The position numbers and the translations under genes were made by a program. Below are positions 34,575-43,851 of a DNA stretch of 64,000 bases, in pieces. The stretch lies in the NCBI GenBank assembly GCA_965277495.1, contig OZ255824.1:1302001-1366000 (forward strand). Reading direction: 5' to 3'. Source of the DNA: CAHJXG01 sp965277495. Lineage in GTDB: Bacteria; Pseudomonadota; Alphaproteobacteria; Acetobacterales; Acetobacteraceae. Under the pieces are notes generated by a model. It was not told the DNA's origin. It worked only from the letters and a program-made list of their open reading frames with translations, and searched no databases. The stretch's first letter is position 1. Each line of letters starts with the position of its first letter.

Positions 34575-37301
34575 ATGTCCGCCCCGACGGGCGCGGATCT
34601 GGCTTGCGCACAGGAGCCGATCCACACCCCAGGCTTCATCCAGCCGCATGGCGCGGTGCTGGCGGTCACGCCATCCGGCGACTGGACCGTGGTTGCCGCA
34701 AGCCGCAATGTGGCGGAACTGCTCGGCGCCGCATCGAGCGCCGGCGGAACGGTCGGGCACAGCCTAAGCAGCGTTTTAGGGACGGATTTCGCCGAGGCGG
34801 CGCATCATCGCTTCCAAGACGGCAGGCTGCGGGGCGACGCGCCATGGCAATCCACTCTGGTGCTGGCCGGGGCGTCGCAATCATTCGACGTGGCCGTGCA
34901 TGCCCACGGCGGACTGGTGCTCGTCGAACTGGAACACGCCAGCGTGCAAGAGGACGCAGCCGCGTTGAAATCTGTCCGCCAGCTCCGGGAAGCCATCGCC
35001 GACCTGCGGGGAACCAGGAGCGAGCTCGAAGCGCTGGCGCGTGCTGCAGCCCGGGGCGTCAGGCTGCTGACCGGCTACGAACGGGTACTGATCTACCGGT
35101 TCGACGCCGCCTGGAACGGGCAGGCGATCACCGAGGACAAAGCAGCCGATTGGGAGCAATCCTTGGAAGGGCTGCACTTCCCGGCCAGCGACATCCCGGC
35201 GCAGGCGCGGGAGCTGTACCGGCGCAGCCCGATGCGCTGGATTCCCGATCGCGACGCCGTTCCGGTGCCCTTCGATATCGATCCAGCCTGGGATCCACCC
35301 TGGGACCCGGCCTCGAACGGCCTGTCGCCGCCGGGCGCAATCGACCTGTCGTTCGCGCTGCTGCGCAGCATGTCGCCGGTGCACCTGCAGTTCCATCGCA
35401 ACATGGGCGTCAACGGCTCCATGTCGCTGTCGATCCTGCTCGATGACCGGCTCTGGGGCTTGATGGTGTGTCATCACCGCGGGCCATACCACCCGTCGCC
35501 GGGCCAGCGTACCGCGGCCGCGGCGCTGACCGACGCCTTCGCGCTGCGCATCGCGTCCGCCGAGCGCACCGACACCGAGCAGGCCCGGCGCGAAGGCTTG
35601 GCGCGCCTTTCCGCGTTGCTGGCCCACATGGCGGGGGCCGAAATGGTCACCGCCGCACTCACGACGGGCAGCGTCACCGTCGGCAGCCTGTTCGCCTCCA
35701 CCGGCGCCGCTGTCGCTTACGACGGCGTCCTTTCCCTCGTCGGCCATGCGCCGCCCGAGGCCGACGTGCGGGACCTCGCGGCTTGGCTGCGCACGCAGGA
35801 CGGCCCAGGCACGTCGTTCCAAACCGACAACCTTGCTGGCGCCTACCCGCGCTGGAAGCACCGCGCCATCGCCAGCGGCCTGCTCGCGGTGTTCTTGTCG
35901 GCCGACCGGTCCGACATGCTGCTTTGGTTCCGGCCAGAGGAGCCGCAACTGGTGAACTGGGGCGGCAGCCCGCACAAGGACGCGGCGGACGGGTCTTCCC
36001 CCCTGCCCCGGCTGTCGTTCGAGCGATGGGTCGAGACCCGGCACGGCTTCGCCAAGCCCTGGGCCGAGTGGGAGCTTGAGATGGCCGAAACCCTCCGGCA
36101 CGGCATCACCGAGGTCATGGTGCGTGGCCTGCGCCGAATCGCCGAACTGCACGACAAGCTGCGCCAAAGCCAGAAGATGGAGGCGGTCGGCCAACTCACG
36201 GGCGGCATCGCGCACGACTTCAACAACCTGCTGGCCGGCATCCTCGGCAGCCTGGAACTGACGCAAGCCCGCTTGGCCCAAGGCCGATTTGGCGAGGTGG
36301 ACCGCTATATCGGCACGGCCAAGGCGTCCGCCAATCGCGCGGCTTCGCTGGTGCATCGTTTGCTGGCGTTCTCACGGCGGCAGACGCTCAATCCGAAAAT
36401 CGTCGACGTGAACCGGCTCACGGCCTCGATGGAAGAGCTGATCCGCCGCACCGTCGGCCCGTCGATCCATGTGGAAACCGTCATTTCCGGCGGCCTGTGG
36501 ACCACGCTGTGCGACGGGAACCAGCTTGAGAACGCGCTGCTGAACCTGGCGATCAACGCCCGCGACGCCATGCCGGAAGGCGGGCGCCTGACCATCGAGG
36601 CGGCGAACGTCCGCCTGGACGACGCCTACGCCAACCGCCACCACGACATGGAGGCCGGGCAATACGTGGCGGTGTCGGTCACCGACACCGGGTCGGGCAT
36701 GGCGCCGGACGTGGTCGCGCGCGTGTTCGAGCCGTTCTTCACCACCAAGCCGATCGGCCAGGGCACCGGCCTCGGGCTGTCCATGGTTTACGGCTTCGCC
36801 AAGCAGTCGAACGGCCACGCCCGCATCTACAGTGAATTGGGACGCGGAACGACCGTGCGCCTGTATCTGCCGCGCCATCTCGGCAGCACCGAGACCGAGG
36901 CGGACAACTCTGTTTCGTCCCCAGAAATCGGCGGCCAAACCGGCGGAACAGTGCTGGTGGTCGACGACGAGCCGGTCGTGCGCATGTTGATCGGCGACGT
37001 GCTGCGCGACCGCGGCTACAGCGTGATCGAGGCGGCCAACGGCGCCGAAGGCCTCCGCGTCCTACGCTCCGGCCACGTGGTCAACCTGCTGGTGAGCGAC
37101 ATCGGGCTGCCCGGCGGCCTGAATGGGAGGCAGCTTGCCGATGCCGCGCGGGTTCAACGGCCCGAGCTGAAAGTGCTGTTCATCACCGGCTATGCCGAGA
37201 ATGCCGTGTTGGGCGGCGGCGTGCTGGACCCGGGCATGCAAGTGATAACGAAGCCCTTCGCCATGGACGTCTTGACCGCCAAGGTCCGGACGATGATGTA
37301 G
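34575..37301 (+). CDS. Bacteriophytochrome hybrid histidine kinase
   Basis: The 908-residue red/far-red photoreceptor has the order PAS, GAF, PHY, HisKA, HATPase, receiver. Biliverdin-binding features are present: Cys11 near the N-terminus (thioether attachment), Tyr174, the PASDIP motif at 203-208, His270 and His300-301 of the chromophore pocket, and the PRLSF tongue motif at 478-482. The kinase has His547 in GGIAHDFNN, and the C-terminal receiver has Asp842. It should autophosphorylate in a light-dependent way and pass phosphate to its own receiver. No heme oxygenase gene, needed to make biliverdin, is adjacent. The ATG at 34575 has no close ribosome binding site. Confidence 0.96.
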   Translation: MSAPTGADLACAQEPIHTPGFIQPHGAVLAVTPSGDWTVVAASRNVAELLGAASSAGGTVGHSLSSVLGTDFAEAAHHRFQDGRLRGDAPWQSTLVLAGASQSFDVAVHAHGGLVLVELEHASVQEDAAALKSVRQLREAIADLRGTRSELEALARAAARGVRLLTGYERVLIYRFDAAWNGQAITEDKAADWEQSLEGLHFPASDIPAQARELYRRSPMRWIPDRDAVPVPFDIDPAWDPPWDPASNGLSPPGAIDLSFALLRSMSPVHLQFHRNMGVNGSMSLSILLDDRLWGLMVCHHRGPYHPSPGQRTAAAALTDAFALRIASAERTDTEQARREGLARLSALLAHMAGAEMVTAALTTGSVTVGSLFASTGAAVAYDGVLSLVGHAPPEADVRDLAAWLRTQDGPGTSFQTDNLAGAYPRWKHRAIASGLLAVFLSADRSDMLLWFRPEEPQLVNWGGSPHKDAADGSSPLPRLSFERWVETRHGFAKPWAEWELEMAETLRHGITEVMVRGLRRIAELHDKLRQSQKMEAVGQLTGGIAHDFNNLLAGILGSLELTQARLAQGRFGEVDRYIGTAKASANRAASLVHRLLAFSRRQTLNPKIVDVNRLTASMEELIRRTVGPSIHVETVISGGLWTTLCDGNQLENALLNLAINARDAMPEGGRLTIEAANVRLDDAYANRHHDMEAGQYVAVSVTDTGSGMAPDVVARVFEPFFTTKPIGQGTGLGLSMVYGFAKQSNGHARIYSELGRGTTVRLYLPRHLGSTETEADNSVSSPEIGGQTGGTVLVVDDEPVVRMLIGDVLRDRGYSVIEAANGAEGLRVLRSGHVVNLLVSDIGLPGGLNGRQLADAARVQRPELKVLFITGYAENAVLGGGVLDPGMQVITKPFAMDVLTAKVRTMM

Positions 37302-37303
37302 GC

Positions 37304-37328
37304 GCCGGGCCGATCGACTGCGCCCGGC
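37304..37328. terminator. Hairpin between convergent phytochrome and hpnI genes
   Basis: A GCCGGGC arm pairs with GCCCGGC across an 11-base loop in the 61-base gap between two converging genes. There is no T-run, so termination by this hairpin is only a suggestion. Confidence 0.35.
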
Positions 37329-37362
37329 AGAACGTCGCCGGCTGCATACCCGAGGCCTTGTG

Positions 37363-38535
37363 CTAGTGGTGCGTCAGCCCCGTGGCCCTGCCATTGTCGG
37401 CGTGCATGACATGGCCGCGCCAGACGACGCGCGCGCCGAGGTAGCTCACGGCGACTTGGCTGACCGACATGACGTCGCGGACCGGCAGCAGCCATACCGG
37501 AACCGCGACGGCCGGCCGCCATTCCTGAAACAGCGCACGGTCGGTCCACCTTGCCGCAGCGGCGCGCACTGCCCAGGCGACTGCGAATAATCCCACGGAC
37601 CAAGCGGACCCGCCGCTTAAAACCAGGGCGATCATGGCCCAGAACAGCGGGAACTGCAGCGTGGAGGCCCCGAACAGCATGGGCTCGAGCGCCCGGATGG
37701 TGCGTGCCCAGCGCAGTTCATGCTGCCACAGCGCGCGCAGCGACTGCTCCGGCACCGCCGTCATCGGCACGGCGCCCGCGAGTCCGACGCCCAGGCCGAG
37801 CTGCTGCACCCGTTGCGCCAGGACATTGTCATCGGCCAGGTGGCGGACCAGCGAGTCCAGCCCGCCGATGGTTTCCAATGTATCGCGCCGCAGCGCCATA
37901 GTGGTGCCGAGGCAATCCTGCCGCCCCAGCGCCCGGGACAACAGGACGCCCGGCAGGAAAGAGTGGCTGATCCCGGTCGCTCCGAGCCGGCCGGCCAACC
38001 CCGCCGCCGTCGGCAGGCCCGTGCATAAGGTCGTCACCAGCCCGACCCCTGGCGCCTCCAAGGCAGCGACGACGTGTTCGAGGTAGGAGGGCGACACGTG
38101 CAGGTCGCTGTCGGAGAACACCAGCACCTCATGCCGCGCCATCGGCAGCATGTTCATCAGGTTGCTGATCTTGCGGTTCGGCCCATGGGAGGTGCCGTCG
38201 ACCACCACCGCGATGTCGCAGGCGGGGAAGCGCTCCTGCATCCGCCGCGCTATCGGCAGCGCCGGGTCGCTCGGGTCCTGCACGCCGAACACGATCTGGA
38301 ATGCCGGGTAGGCCTGGCCGCAGATGGACGCCAGCGCCGTCTCCAGCATGGGCTCGTCGCCGCAAAGCGGTTTCAGCACCGTGACCGCGGGACGATGCCG
38401 AGCCGTGCCGGCGATCCGATGCGCGAAGCAATGCACCGCGATGGCGCCAACCGTCACTGCGACCAGGCCGCAGGCGGCCAGCAATGCGGCTAGGCCGGCA
38501 AGGAGGCGAATTGCGGTCAACAACTCGCCTGTCAA
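37363..38535 (-). CDS. hpnI: Hopanoid glycosyltransferase HpnI
   Basis: HpnI is a membrane-bound family 2 glycosyltransferase that adds N-acetylglucosamine to bacteriohopanetetrol. The product has an N-terminal hydrophobic helix, the VTVLKPLCGDEP block, FSDSDLHV (metal-binding Asp residues), the LADDNVLA motif and HELRWARTIR in place of the QxxRW motif, as in ceramide glucosyltransferases. Hydrophobic helices follow at the C-terminus. The start is uncertain: a TTG at 38535 overlaps the stop of hpnL, and two more TTG codons lie at 38523 and 38520. Its partner hpnL lies directly upstream on the same strand. Confidence 0.9.
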   Translation of the reverse strand: MTGELLTAIRLLAGLAALLAACGLVAVTVGAIAVHCFAHRIAGTARHRPAVTVLKPLCGDEPMLETALASICGQAYPAFQIVFGVQDPSDPALPIARRMQERFPACDIAVVVDGTSHGPNRKISNLMNMLPMARHEVLVFSDSDLHVSPSYLEHVVAALEAPGVGLVTTLCTGLPTAAGLAGRLGATGISHSFLPGVLLSRALGRQDCLGTTMALRRDTLETIGGLDSLVRHLADDNVLAQRVQQLGLGVGLAGAVPMTAVPEQSLRALWQHELRWARTIRALEPMLFGASTLQFPLFWAMIALVLSGGSAWSVGLFAVAWAVRAAAARWTDRALFQEWRPAVAVPVWLLPVRDVMSVSQVAVSYLGARVVWRGHVMHADNGRATGLTHH

Positions 38536-39569
38536 CGCAGTGCAGGCCGGTTGGGTAAAGCAGGCTGGGGCGATGCAGGCCGGCGGGCGATTGACCGCCA
38601 AAGCATGAGGCCGACCAGGCCGACCAGGATCTCGCGCACACGCTTGACCAACGACAGCGCGAAGGCAGGGCCCATCGGCAGGCCGACGGCTGCGGCGGCG
38701 AGCACGAAACCGCCCTCTTGCGCGCCCAGCGCCGCAGGGATGGCGAACCCGGCGCTGCGGGCGGCCATGCCGAGGCTTTCGACGGTGAAGGCCTGCAGCG
38801 GCGTCGCGGGCACGCCAAGCACGTTCAGGACGACCCAGGTCTCGATGCTGCCCAACACCCAGGCGAGCAGGTGCAGCAAGATGCATCGCATCAAAGCCGC
38901 GGGCCGGCGATAGAAGCCGAGCGCCGCCGTGTGCAGCCCATCGAGCGACGTGCCAGCCAGGGCCGGCCAGCGCCGGGCGATCCCGCGCATCAACGCCTCG
39001 ATCGCGCGCAGCAGGCCGAAACGCTGCGCCAGGATGAGCGCCGCCGTCGCACCGATGCCGGCGAGCGCTGCACCGAGCCAGGCGCCCCACCCCGCCGCGC
39101 CTTGCGACAGCCACGCCAATGCGCACAGGCCCGCCAGCAAAAAGACGACCTGCGTGAGGAATTCGACCGTGACGTCCACGATGACGCTGGCGCCGGTCCG
39201 GCTCGGAGCGATGCCGTGGCGGGACAATAGTTGGGCGCCCACGATCTCGCCGCCGACCTGCGCCACCGGCAGCAAGGAGTCGATGCCTTCGCGGATGATG
39301 CGCAAACGATAAAACACGCCGACGCCCGGCCCCGACCCGGCGAACAGGCAGCGCCAGGCCACCCCGGACAGCAGCAATTGCCCAAGGTGCAGCCCGACCA
39401 GGCCGGGGACGACCCAGAGCGCCCGCATCACGTCGGCGCTTTCCTTGATGAAAACGGCCCAGTTCGACGCTATGCCGAGGACGACGCCGATAGCTGCGAC
39501 GGCGCCGATCGCGAGCGGCCAGCCGACAATGGGCCGCGCCCGGCCGCCCTCGGCGTCAGAACGCGCCAT
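38532..39569 (-). CDS. hpnL: Membrane protein HpnL (lysyl-PG synthase membrane domain family)
   Basis: The 345-residue protein has seven or eight hydrophobic helices and the EGIDSLLPVAQVGGEIVGAQ block typical of the UPF0104/HpnL family, related to the flippase domain of lysylphosphatidylglycerol synthase. In hopanoid clusters it accompanies HpnI and related glycosyltransferases, probably handling the lipid across the membrane. Its stop overlaps a TTG that may start hpnI, suggesting translational coupling. Hopanoid core genes (shc, hpnA-H) are not in the window. Confidence 0.82.
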   Translation of the reverse strand: MARSDAEGGRARPIVGWPLAIGAVAAIGVVLGIASNWAVFIKESADVMRALWVVPGLVGLHLGQLLLSGVAWRCLFAGSGPGVGVFYRLRIIREGIDSLLPVAQVGGEIVGAQLLSRHGIAPSRTGASVIVDVTVEFLTQVVFLLAGLCALAWLSQGAAGWGAWLGAALAGIGATAALILAQRFGLLRAIEALMRGIARRWPALAGTSLDGLHTAALGFYRRPAALMRCILLHLLAWVLGSIETWVVLNVLGVPATPLQAFTVESLGMAARSAGFAIPAALGAQEGGFVLAAAAVGLPMGPAFALSLVKRVREILVGLVGLMLWRSIARRPASPQPALPNRPALR

Positions 39570-39880
39570 TGGCCAGGCCTGATTGCGTCAGGATCGGCAT
39601 AGCTCAGGAAAACTCGGCCGTGTTGGTTGCACAGTGGGTTCTGTCAGGTTCCGGGGTGGCGGCACGCATATCATACGGCCAGACTCGTGATAAGGCAGGA
39701 AGGGACGACTTCGGCCCTGGGGTCCAATGGTGCGTGGCGCTTGCATCGTGCGGCATCCCGATCCTACGTGCCGAACGGGCGGCAGTTCACCGCATGGAAC
39801 GAACCTGGCGCTTAATGGAACGCGGCTTGACGGTTGATCTGTCGGCCAGCCATTCTCCCATCAGCAACGGAGGCTGACCT
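39570..39880. other. Intergenic region before MlrC-type gene
   Basis: These 311 bases lie between two divergent transcription units. No convincing protein frame or RNA gene was found. A TTGACG at about 39826-39831 could be a -35 box for the MlrC-type gene but no clear -10 follows. GGAGG at 39869-39873 is a good ribosome binding site for the ATG at 39881. Confidence 0.45.
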
Positions 39881-41473
39881 ATGGCTGAAGTTGGGGAGCG
39901 CACGAGGCCGGCAGGGCCCGGGAGGCCAGGCGTGCTGCGGATTGCGGTCGGGTCGCTGATGCAGGAGACCAACACATTCAACCCGGTTTGCACCACGATG
40001 GAGGCGTTTGCCGCCACGTACGTCCACCGCGGCGAGACGATGCTGACCGGCTACGGCGCGGCGCGGGTGGAGGTGCCCGGTTTCTTCGACGCATTGCGCG
40101 CCAGGGGTGCCGAGCCGGTGCCGTTGCTGGCGGCCCACGCCGGCTCGGGCGGGCCGGTGGCAAGACCCGACTTCGACCAGTTGATGGACGAGATGCTGGC
40201 CCGGTTGCGCCAGGCCGGCCCGGTTGACGGCCTGTTGCTGGCGCTGCATGGCGCCATGGCCGTGGAGGATCAGCCGGACGCCGAGGCCGAGATCATCGCC
40301 CGCCTGCGCGCCGCCTTGCCGCCGGGCACTCCGGTGGGTGTTTCATTGGACCTGCATGCGCATGTGACCGCGGCGATGCTCCAGCCGGACACGCTGCTGG
40401 CTGGATACCGCGAATACCCGTACGCCGACATGTTCGAGACCGGGCAGCGCGTGGCGCATTTGCTGCTGGACACGCTGCAAGGCGGCCTGCGTCCGGCAAT
40501 GGCGCTGGCAAAATGCCCCATGCTGCTCAGCCCGGTCGCGGCCCGTAGCGACAGTGGCGCATTGCAGGGCCTGCTGTCCGAAGCGCGGCGGCTTGAAGCG
40601 GCTGGCACGGTGCTGCACGCCTCGCTGTTTCCGGTGCAGCCGTGGCTCGACGTGCCGGGGCTGGGGTTCGCGGTCCTGGTCTGCGCCGCAACCCAGGCCG
40701 CCGCGGACCAGGCGGCGCGCGGCCTGGCCGTCCGCGCCTGGGCGGTGCGGGACCGGTTCGAGCCGGAGCTGCTGCCGCTCGATGAGGCTATTCGGCTCGG
40801 CATGGCGGCATGCGGGCTCACCGTAATCGGGGATGGCGGCGACGCGCCGAGCAGCGGGGCGGCGGCAGGCCATACCGGAGTGCTGCGCGCCCTGCTCGCG
40901 TCCGGCGCGCATTACCTTCCGCGAATGAGCTATTTGACGCTGGTCGACCCGGCTGCCGTGCGCGCCGCCACCGCCGCTGGGATTGGCGCCAAGCTGACGC
41001 TGCGGGTCGGCAACATCGAGGCCAATCCAGATCAAGCGTGCGATGCCGAACCCTTGGAAATCACCGGCAGGGTCCAGGCGCTGACCGACGGCGATTTTGT
41101 CATGCACGGCGCCGGCGCACCGGGCAGCGCCGCGAAAATGGGGCCCGTCGCAGTGCTGGCGATCGGCAGCCTGCGGCTGGCGCTGCGGTCGCTGCCGGGC
41201 TTGGAGTGGGACACCGGCGTCTACACCTCGGTCGGATTGGACCTGCGGGACGCCGGGATGATCTTCGTGAAATCGCCGTCGCAATTCCGCGTCGCCTACG
41301 CGCCGCATGCCGCCCGCATCCTGATCGCCGACACGCCCGGCGCGGCCTGCGGCAACATGCGCCGCCTCGTGCTGCGCCGTGTCACCCGGCCGCTCTACCC
41401 GCTGGACGACTTTCCGCCCGAGCAGGAATTGCGCGACCATGGACAGCATTGCCTCCTCCCCGCTGCCGATTGA
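39881..41473 (+). CDS. M81 family metallopeptidase (MlrC-type)
   Basis: The 530-residue protein matches the MlrC family named for microcystin breakdown in Sphingomonas. The N-terminal IAVGSLMQETNTFNP, the LALHGAM block and SLDLHAHVTAAM (probable zinc ligands) are conserved, as is the C-terminal TGVYTSVGLDL region. Genomic relatives occur widely in bacteria that do not meet microcystin, so the real substrate is probably another small amide or peptide. It stands alone, with no transporter or peptidase partner nearby. Confidence 0.9.
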   Translation: MAEVGERTRPAGPGRPGVLRIAVGSLMQETNTFNPVCTTMEAFAATYVHRGETMLTGYGAARVEVPGFFDALRARGAEPVPLLAAHAGSGGPVARPDFDQLMDEMLARLRQAGPVDGLLLALHGAMAVEDQPDAEAEIIARLRAALPPGTPVGVSLDLHAHVTAAMLQPDTLLAGYREYPYADMFETGQRVAHLLLDTLQGGLRPAMALAKCPMLLSPVAARSDSGALQGLLSEARRLEAAGTVLHASLFPVQPWLDVPGLGFAVLVCAATQAAADQAARGLAVRAWAVRDRFEPELLPLDEAIRLGMAACGLTVIGDGGDAPSSGAAAGHTGVLRALLASGAHYLPRMSYLTLVDPAAVRAATAAGIGAKLTLRVGNIEANPDQACDAEPLEITGRVQALTDGDFVMHGAGAPGSAAKMGPVAVLAIGSLRLALRSLPGLEWDTGVYTSVGLDLRDAGMIFVKSPSQFRVAYAPHAARILIADTPGAACGNMRRLVLRRVTRPLYPLDDFPPEQELRDHGQHCLLPAAD

Positions 41474-41548
41474 AGATCCGATTGAGCGGGTGAACGTCGG
41501 TTTCGCCGAGCTGGCCCACAAATAGGCCTCGCCGCTAGCGACCGGGTC

Positions 41549-42025
41549 TCATGCGGACCGAATTGCCTGGCGATACCGATACATGACGAAACCCGGTTTG
41601 TCCGCCAGCTTATCGTAAAGTGCCATCGACCGCAGATTGGTCTCGTCCGTGTGCCAATAGACACGCGTGAGGCCGGCAATCCCAGCGCGGTCGGCGACAG
41701 CCTCGATCAAGGCGCGCCCTACGCCTTTGCCGCGAGCCGCCTCGGTCGTGAACAGATCATGCAAATAGCAACTGGCCTCCACCATGATCGTCGAGCGGTG
41801 AAAGAGGTAGTGGACCAGGCCCAGCAAAACCTTGCCCTCTTCCGCGACCAAAGCATGCATTGGTTCGTAGGCATCAAAGAAACGCCCCCACGTCGCCTGC
41901 GTCACTGCATCCGGCAACGCCGTCGCCCCTGCGCGGCCGTAGAAGGCATTGTATCCGTCCCACAACGGCAGCCATCGCGGATAGTCCTCGCGCATCACGG
42001 GTCGAATTGTAAGCGAATTGGCCAT
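41549..42025 (-). CDS. GNAT family N-acetyltransferase
   Basis: The ATG at 42025 gives a 158-residue protein with the GNAT fold, including the acetyl-CoA pyrophosphate loop as EAARGKGVGRALIEAV and the later WHTDETNLRSMALYDKL segment typical of spermidine/amino-acid type acetyltransferases. The much longer open frame comes from the out-of-frame nitroreductase gene. It lies 53 bases after the nitroreductase gene on the same strand. The acceptor substrate is unknown. Confidence 0.9.
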   Translation of the reverse strand: MANSLTIRPVMREDYPRWLPLWDGYNAFYGRAGATALPDAVTQATWGRFFDAYEPMHALVAEEGKVLLGLVHYLFHRSTIMVEASCYLHDLFTTEAARGKGVGRALIEAVADRAGIAGLTRVYWHTDETNLRSMALYDKLADKPGFVMYRYRQAIRSA

Positions 42026-42078
42026 AATTCTTCCTCGTGCCTTGGATCGAAAGCAATCAACCGCTATGGCCGCCGGCC

Positions 42079-42777
42079 TCATTCCCGCCATTCGACCGCC
42101 TGCTGGATCGCCGCACGGTTGGTGCGGAATCCGTTCGCCGCATGGCCCGCGTCCGCATAGCCGAACGAAATGCCGCAGACGACCAGGCGTGCATCGGCCA
42201 GGCCGAGATGCTCCCGCAGCCAAGGAGCGTAGGCCGCGACCGCCGCCTGCGGGACTGCGGCGAGGCCGAGCGACTGGGCCGCCAGCAGAAACATCGAAAC
42301 GTAACCGCCGCAATCGATGGCGCCGTATGTCCCCAAGTCGCGCTCCGTGGTGATCAGGGCGAAGTGCGGCGCGCCGAAGAACCGGAAATTCTCCTGCATT
42401 TGCGCCAACGAGCGCGCCCGGTCCCCACGTTCGATGCCGACCGCGCCATAGAGCTGGAACCCGCACTCCCGCCGCCGCTCCAGATAGGCGCCGCGGTAGG
42501 CTTCGGGGAAGGCAAGGTCCGGAGCGTCCGCAGCGCCCGACCGCTGGTGCGCGCCGAGCGCGTCGGCCAGGCGCCGGGTCGCGTCGCCGGAGGTGATCGT
42601 CACCTGCCATGGCTGCGTGTTGCACCAGGACGGCGTGCGTTGCGCCATCTCCAGCAGGCGCTCGATCGTCGGACGCGGAACCGGCGTGCCGAAGAAGCCG
42701 CGGCAACTCCATCGCTGGCGCAGCAGGCCGTCGAGCACCGGGGCGGCTGCGTCGGCGCGATCAGGTAGTGCATCCAA
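42079..42777 (-). CDS. Nitroreductase family protein
   Basis: The 232-residue flavoprotein has the FMN-binding nitroreductase layout: RWSCRGFFGTPVPR at the start, the RTPSWCNTQPWQV block, the central IDCGGYVSMFLLAAQSLGL helix and the C-terminal VVCGISFGYAD. Family members reduce nitro groups, quinones or enones with NAD(P)H. It precedes the GNAT gene and may be co-transcribed with it. Confidence 0.92.
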   Translation of the reverse strand: MDALPDRADAAAPVLDGLLRQRWSCRGFFGTPVPRPTIERLLEMAQRTPSWCNTQPWQVTITSGDATRRLADALGAHQRSGAADAPDLAFPEAYRGAYLERRRECGFQLYGAVGIERGDRARSLAQMQENFRFFGAPHFALITTERDLGTYGAIDCGGYVSMFLLAAQSLGLAAVPQAAVAAYAPWLREHLGLADARLVVCGISFGYADAGHAANGFRTNRAAIQQAVEWRE

Positions 42778-42836
42778 TGTCCTGGCTCCTCGATATGCGC
42801 CTTGATAATGCCCGGATCAGCGAACCGGCGGCAGGC

Positions 42837-43781
42837 TCACGCCGCCTCGCGCACGACCCATCCCTCATGCACCGTGTCCGTGCGGAGCGCCAACAGCCGG
42901 GCGCCGTCCAGCGAGGTTCCGCGCGCGGGAACCCGGTCAAGCGGCGGCGTGCTGCCATCCAGCGCCGCAAACAGCGGGTCGGTCAGGATCGGACCCAGGC
43001 CCAGCAACCCGCCGGTGACGGCAGCGCGGATCGGCCCGTTGCCGGTCAGGCGGGATGCTGCGGCCTGCACGGCGCCGGCCAGCAGCGCAGCCGCCTGCCG
43101 GATGAGCGCAGCAGCAACCGCGTCACCGGCCTGGGCCGCCTGTGCCACGTCGCCCGCAAAGCTCGCGGCCAAGCGCGGCGGGTTCTCGTGCCCTTCCACT
43201 TGGGCCGCGAGCCCCGCCAGGGGACCGAAGCGCGCTGCCGCGGTGGCCTGCAGCGCGGTCGCCGGGCCGCGACCATCGGCTCCGCGCAGGGCCGCCCGCA
43301 GGCCTTGCAGCCCGAGCCACGCGCCGCCGCCCTCGTCGCCGAGCCATGGTCCCCACCCGTCCGCCCGGTGCAATATCCCGTCCGGACCGACCGCGACGGC
43401 AACGGCGCCGGTGCCAGCGGCGAGCACCACGCCGGGCTCGCCGTCCAGCGCGCCGGCATGAGAGGTGGAAGCGTCGCTGGCGACAGCGGCCGTGCGCGCG
43501 GGCAAGCCGATGCAAAGGCGTGCCGCCAAGGCGCGCGCAGCATGAGGCGCGGCAAGCGCTCCGGCGGCGCCGACGCCCACCGCCTGCAGCCGCGACAACC
43601 CGGCAGCGCACAATAAGGGGGCGACCACCGCGAGGATGGCCGCCTCGGCAAGGCCCGCGCCCTCGGTGGCCGCAAGGCCCGGCGACCCGGCGCCCTGCGC
43701 GTCGGTGCGGCAGGCGCCAACCCAAAGCGCCGCCCGGCAGCCGGTCTTGCCCAGGTCTATGGCCAAGACGCTAACGGTCAC
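42837..43781 (-). CDS. BadF/BadG/BcrA/BcrD-type ATPase, sugar kinase-like
   Basis: The GTG at 43781 gives 314 residues that open with the actin-fold phosphate loop VLAIDLGKTGCRAALW and contain a second phosphate loop, VVLAAGTGAVA, plus GWGPWLGDEGGGAWLG. This pattern fits the N-acetylglucosamine kinase branch of the family rather than the benzoyl-CoA reductase activators, which need a CxxC-type cluster site not obvious here. It lies downstream of an iron-containing alcohol dehydrogenase gene on the same strand, so a carbohydrate or polyol role is likely but unproven. Confidence 0.8.
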   Translation of the reverse strand: MTVSVLAIDLGKTGCRAALWVGACRTDAQGAGSPGLAATEGAGLAEAAILAVVAPLLCAAGLSRLQAVGVGAAGALAAPHAARALAARLCIGLPARTAAVASDASTSHAGALDGEPGVVLAAGTGAVAVAVGPDGILHRADGWGPWLGDEGGGAWLGLQGLRAALRGADGRGPATALQATAAARFGPLAGLAAQVEGHENPPRLAASFAGDVAQAAQAGDAVAAALIRQAAALLAGAVQAAASRLTGNGPIRAAVTGGLLGLGPILTDPLFAALDGSTPPLDRVPARGTSLDGARLLALRTDTVHEGWVVREAA

Positions 43782-43851
43782 CCAGCACCGCCGCCCATAT
43801 TTGCCGGGCCGCCGCCCAGCGTGCACAAGCGGCGGGCTGCATCCGCCCGGC

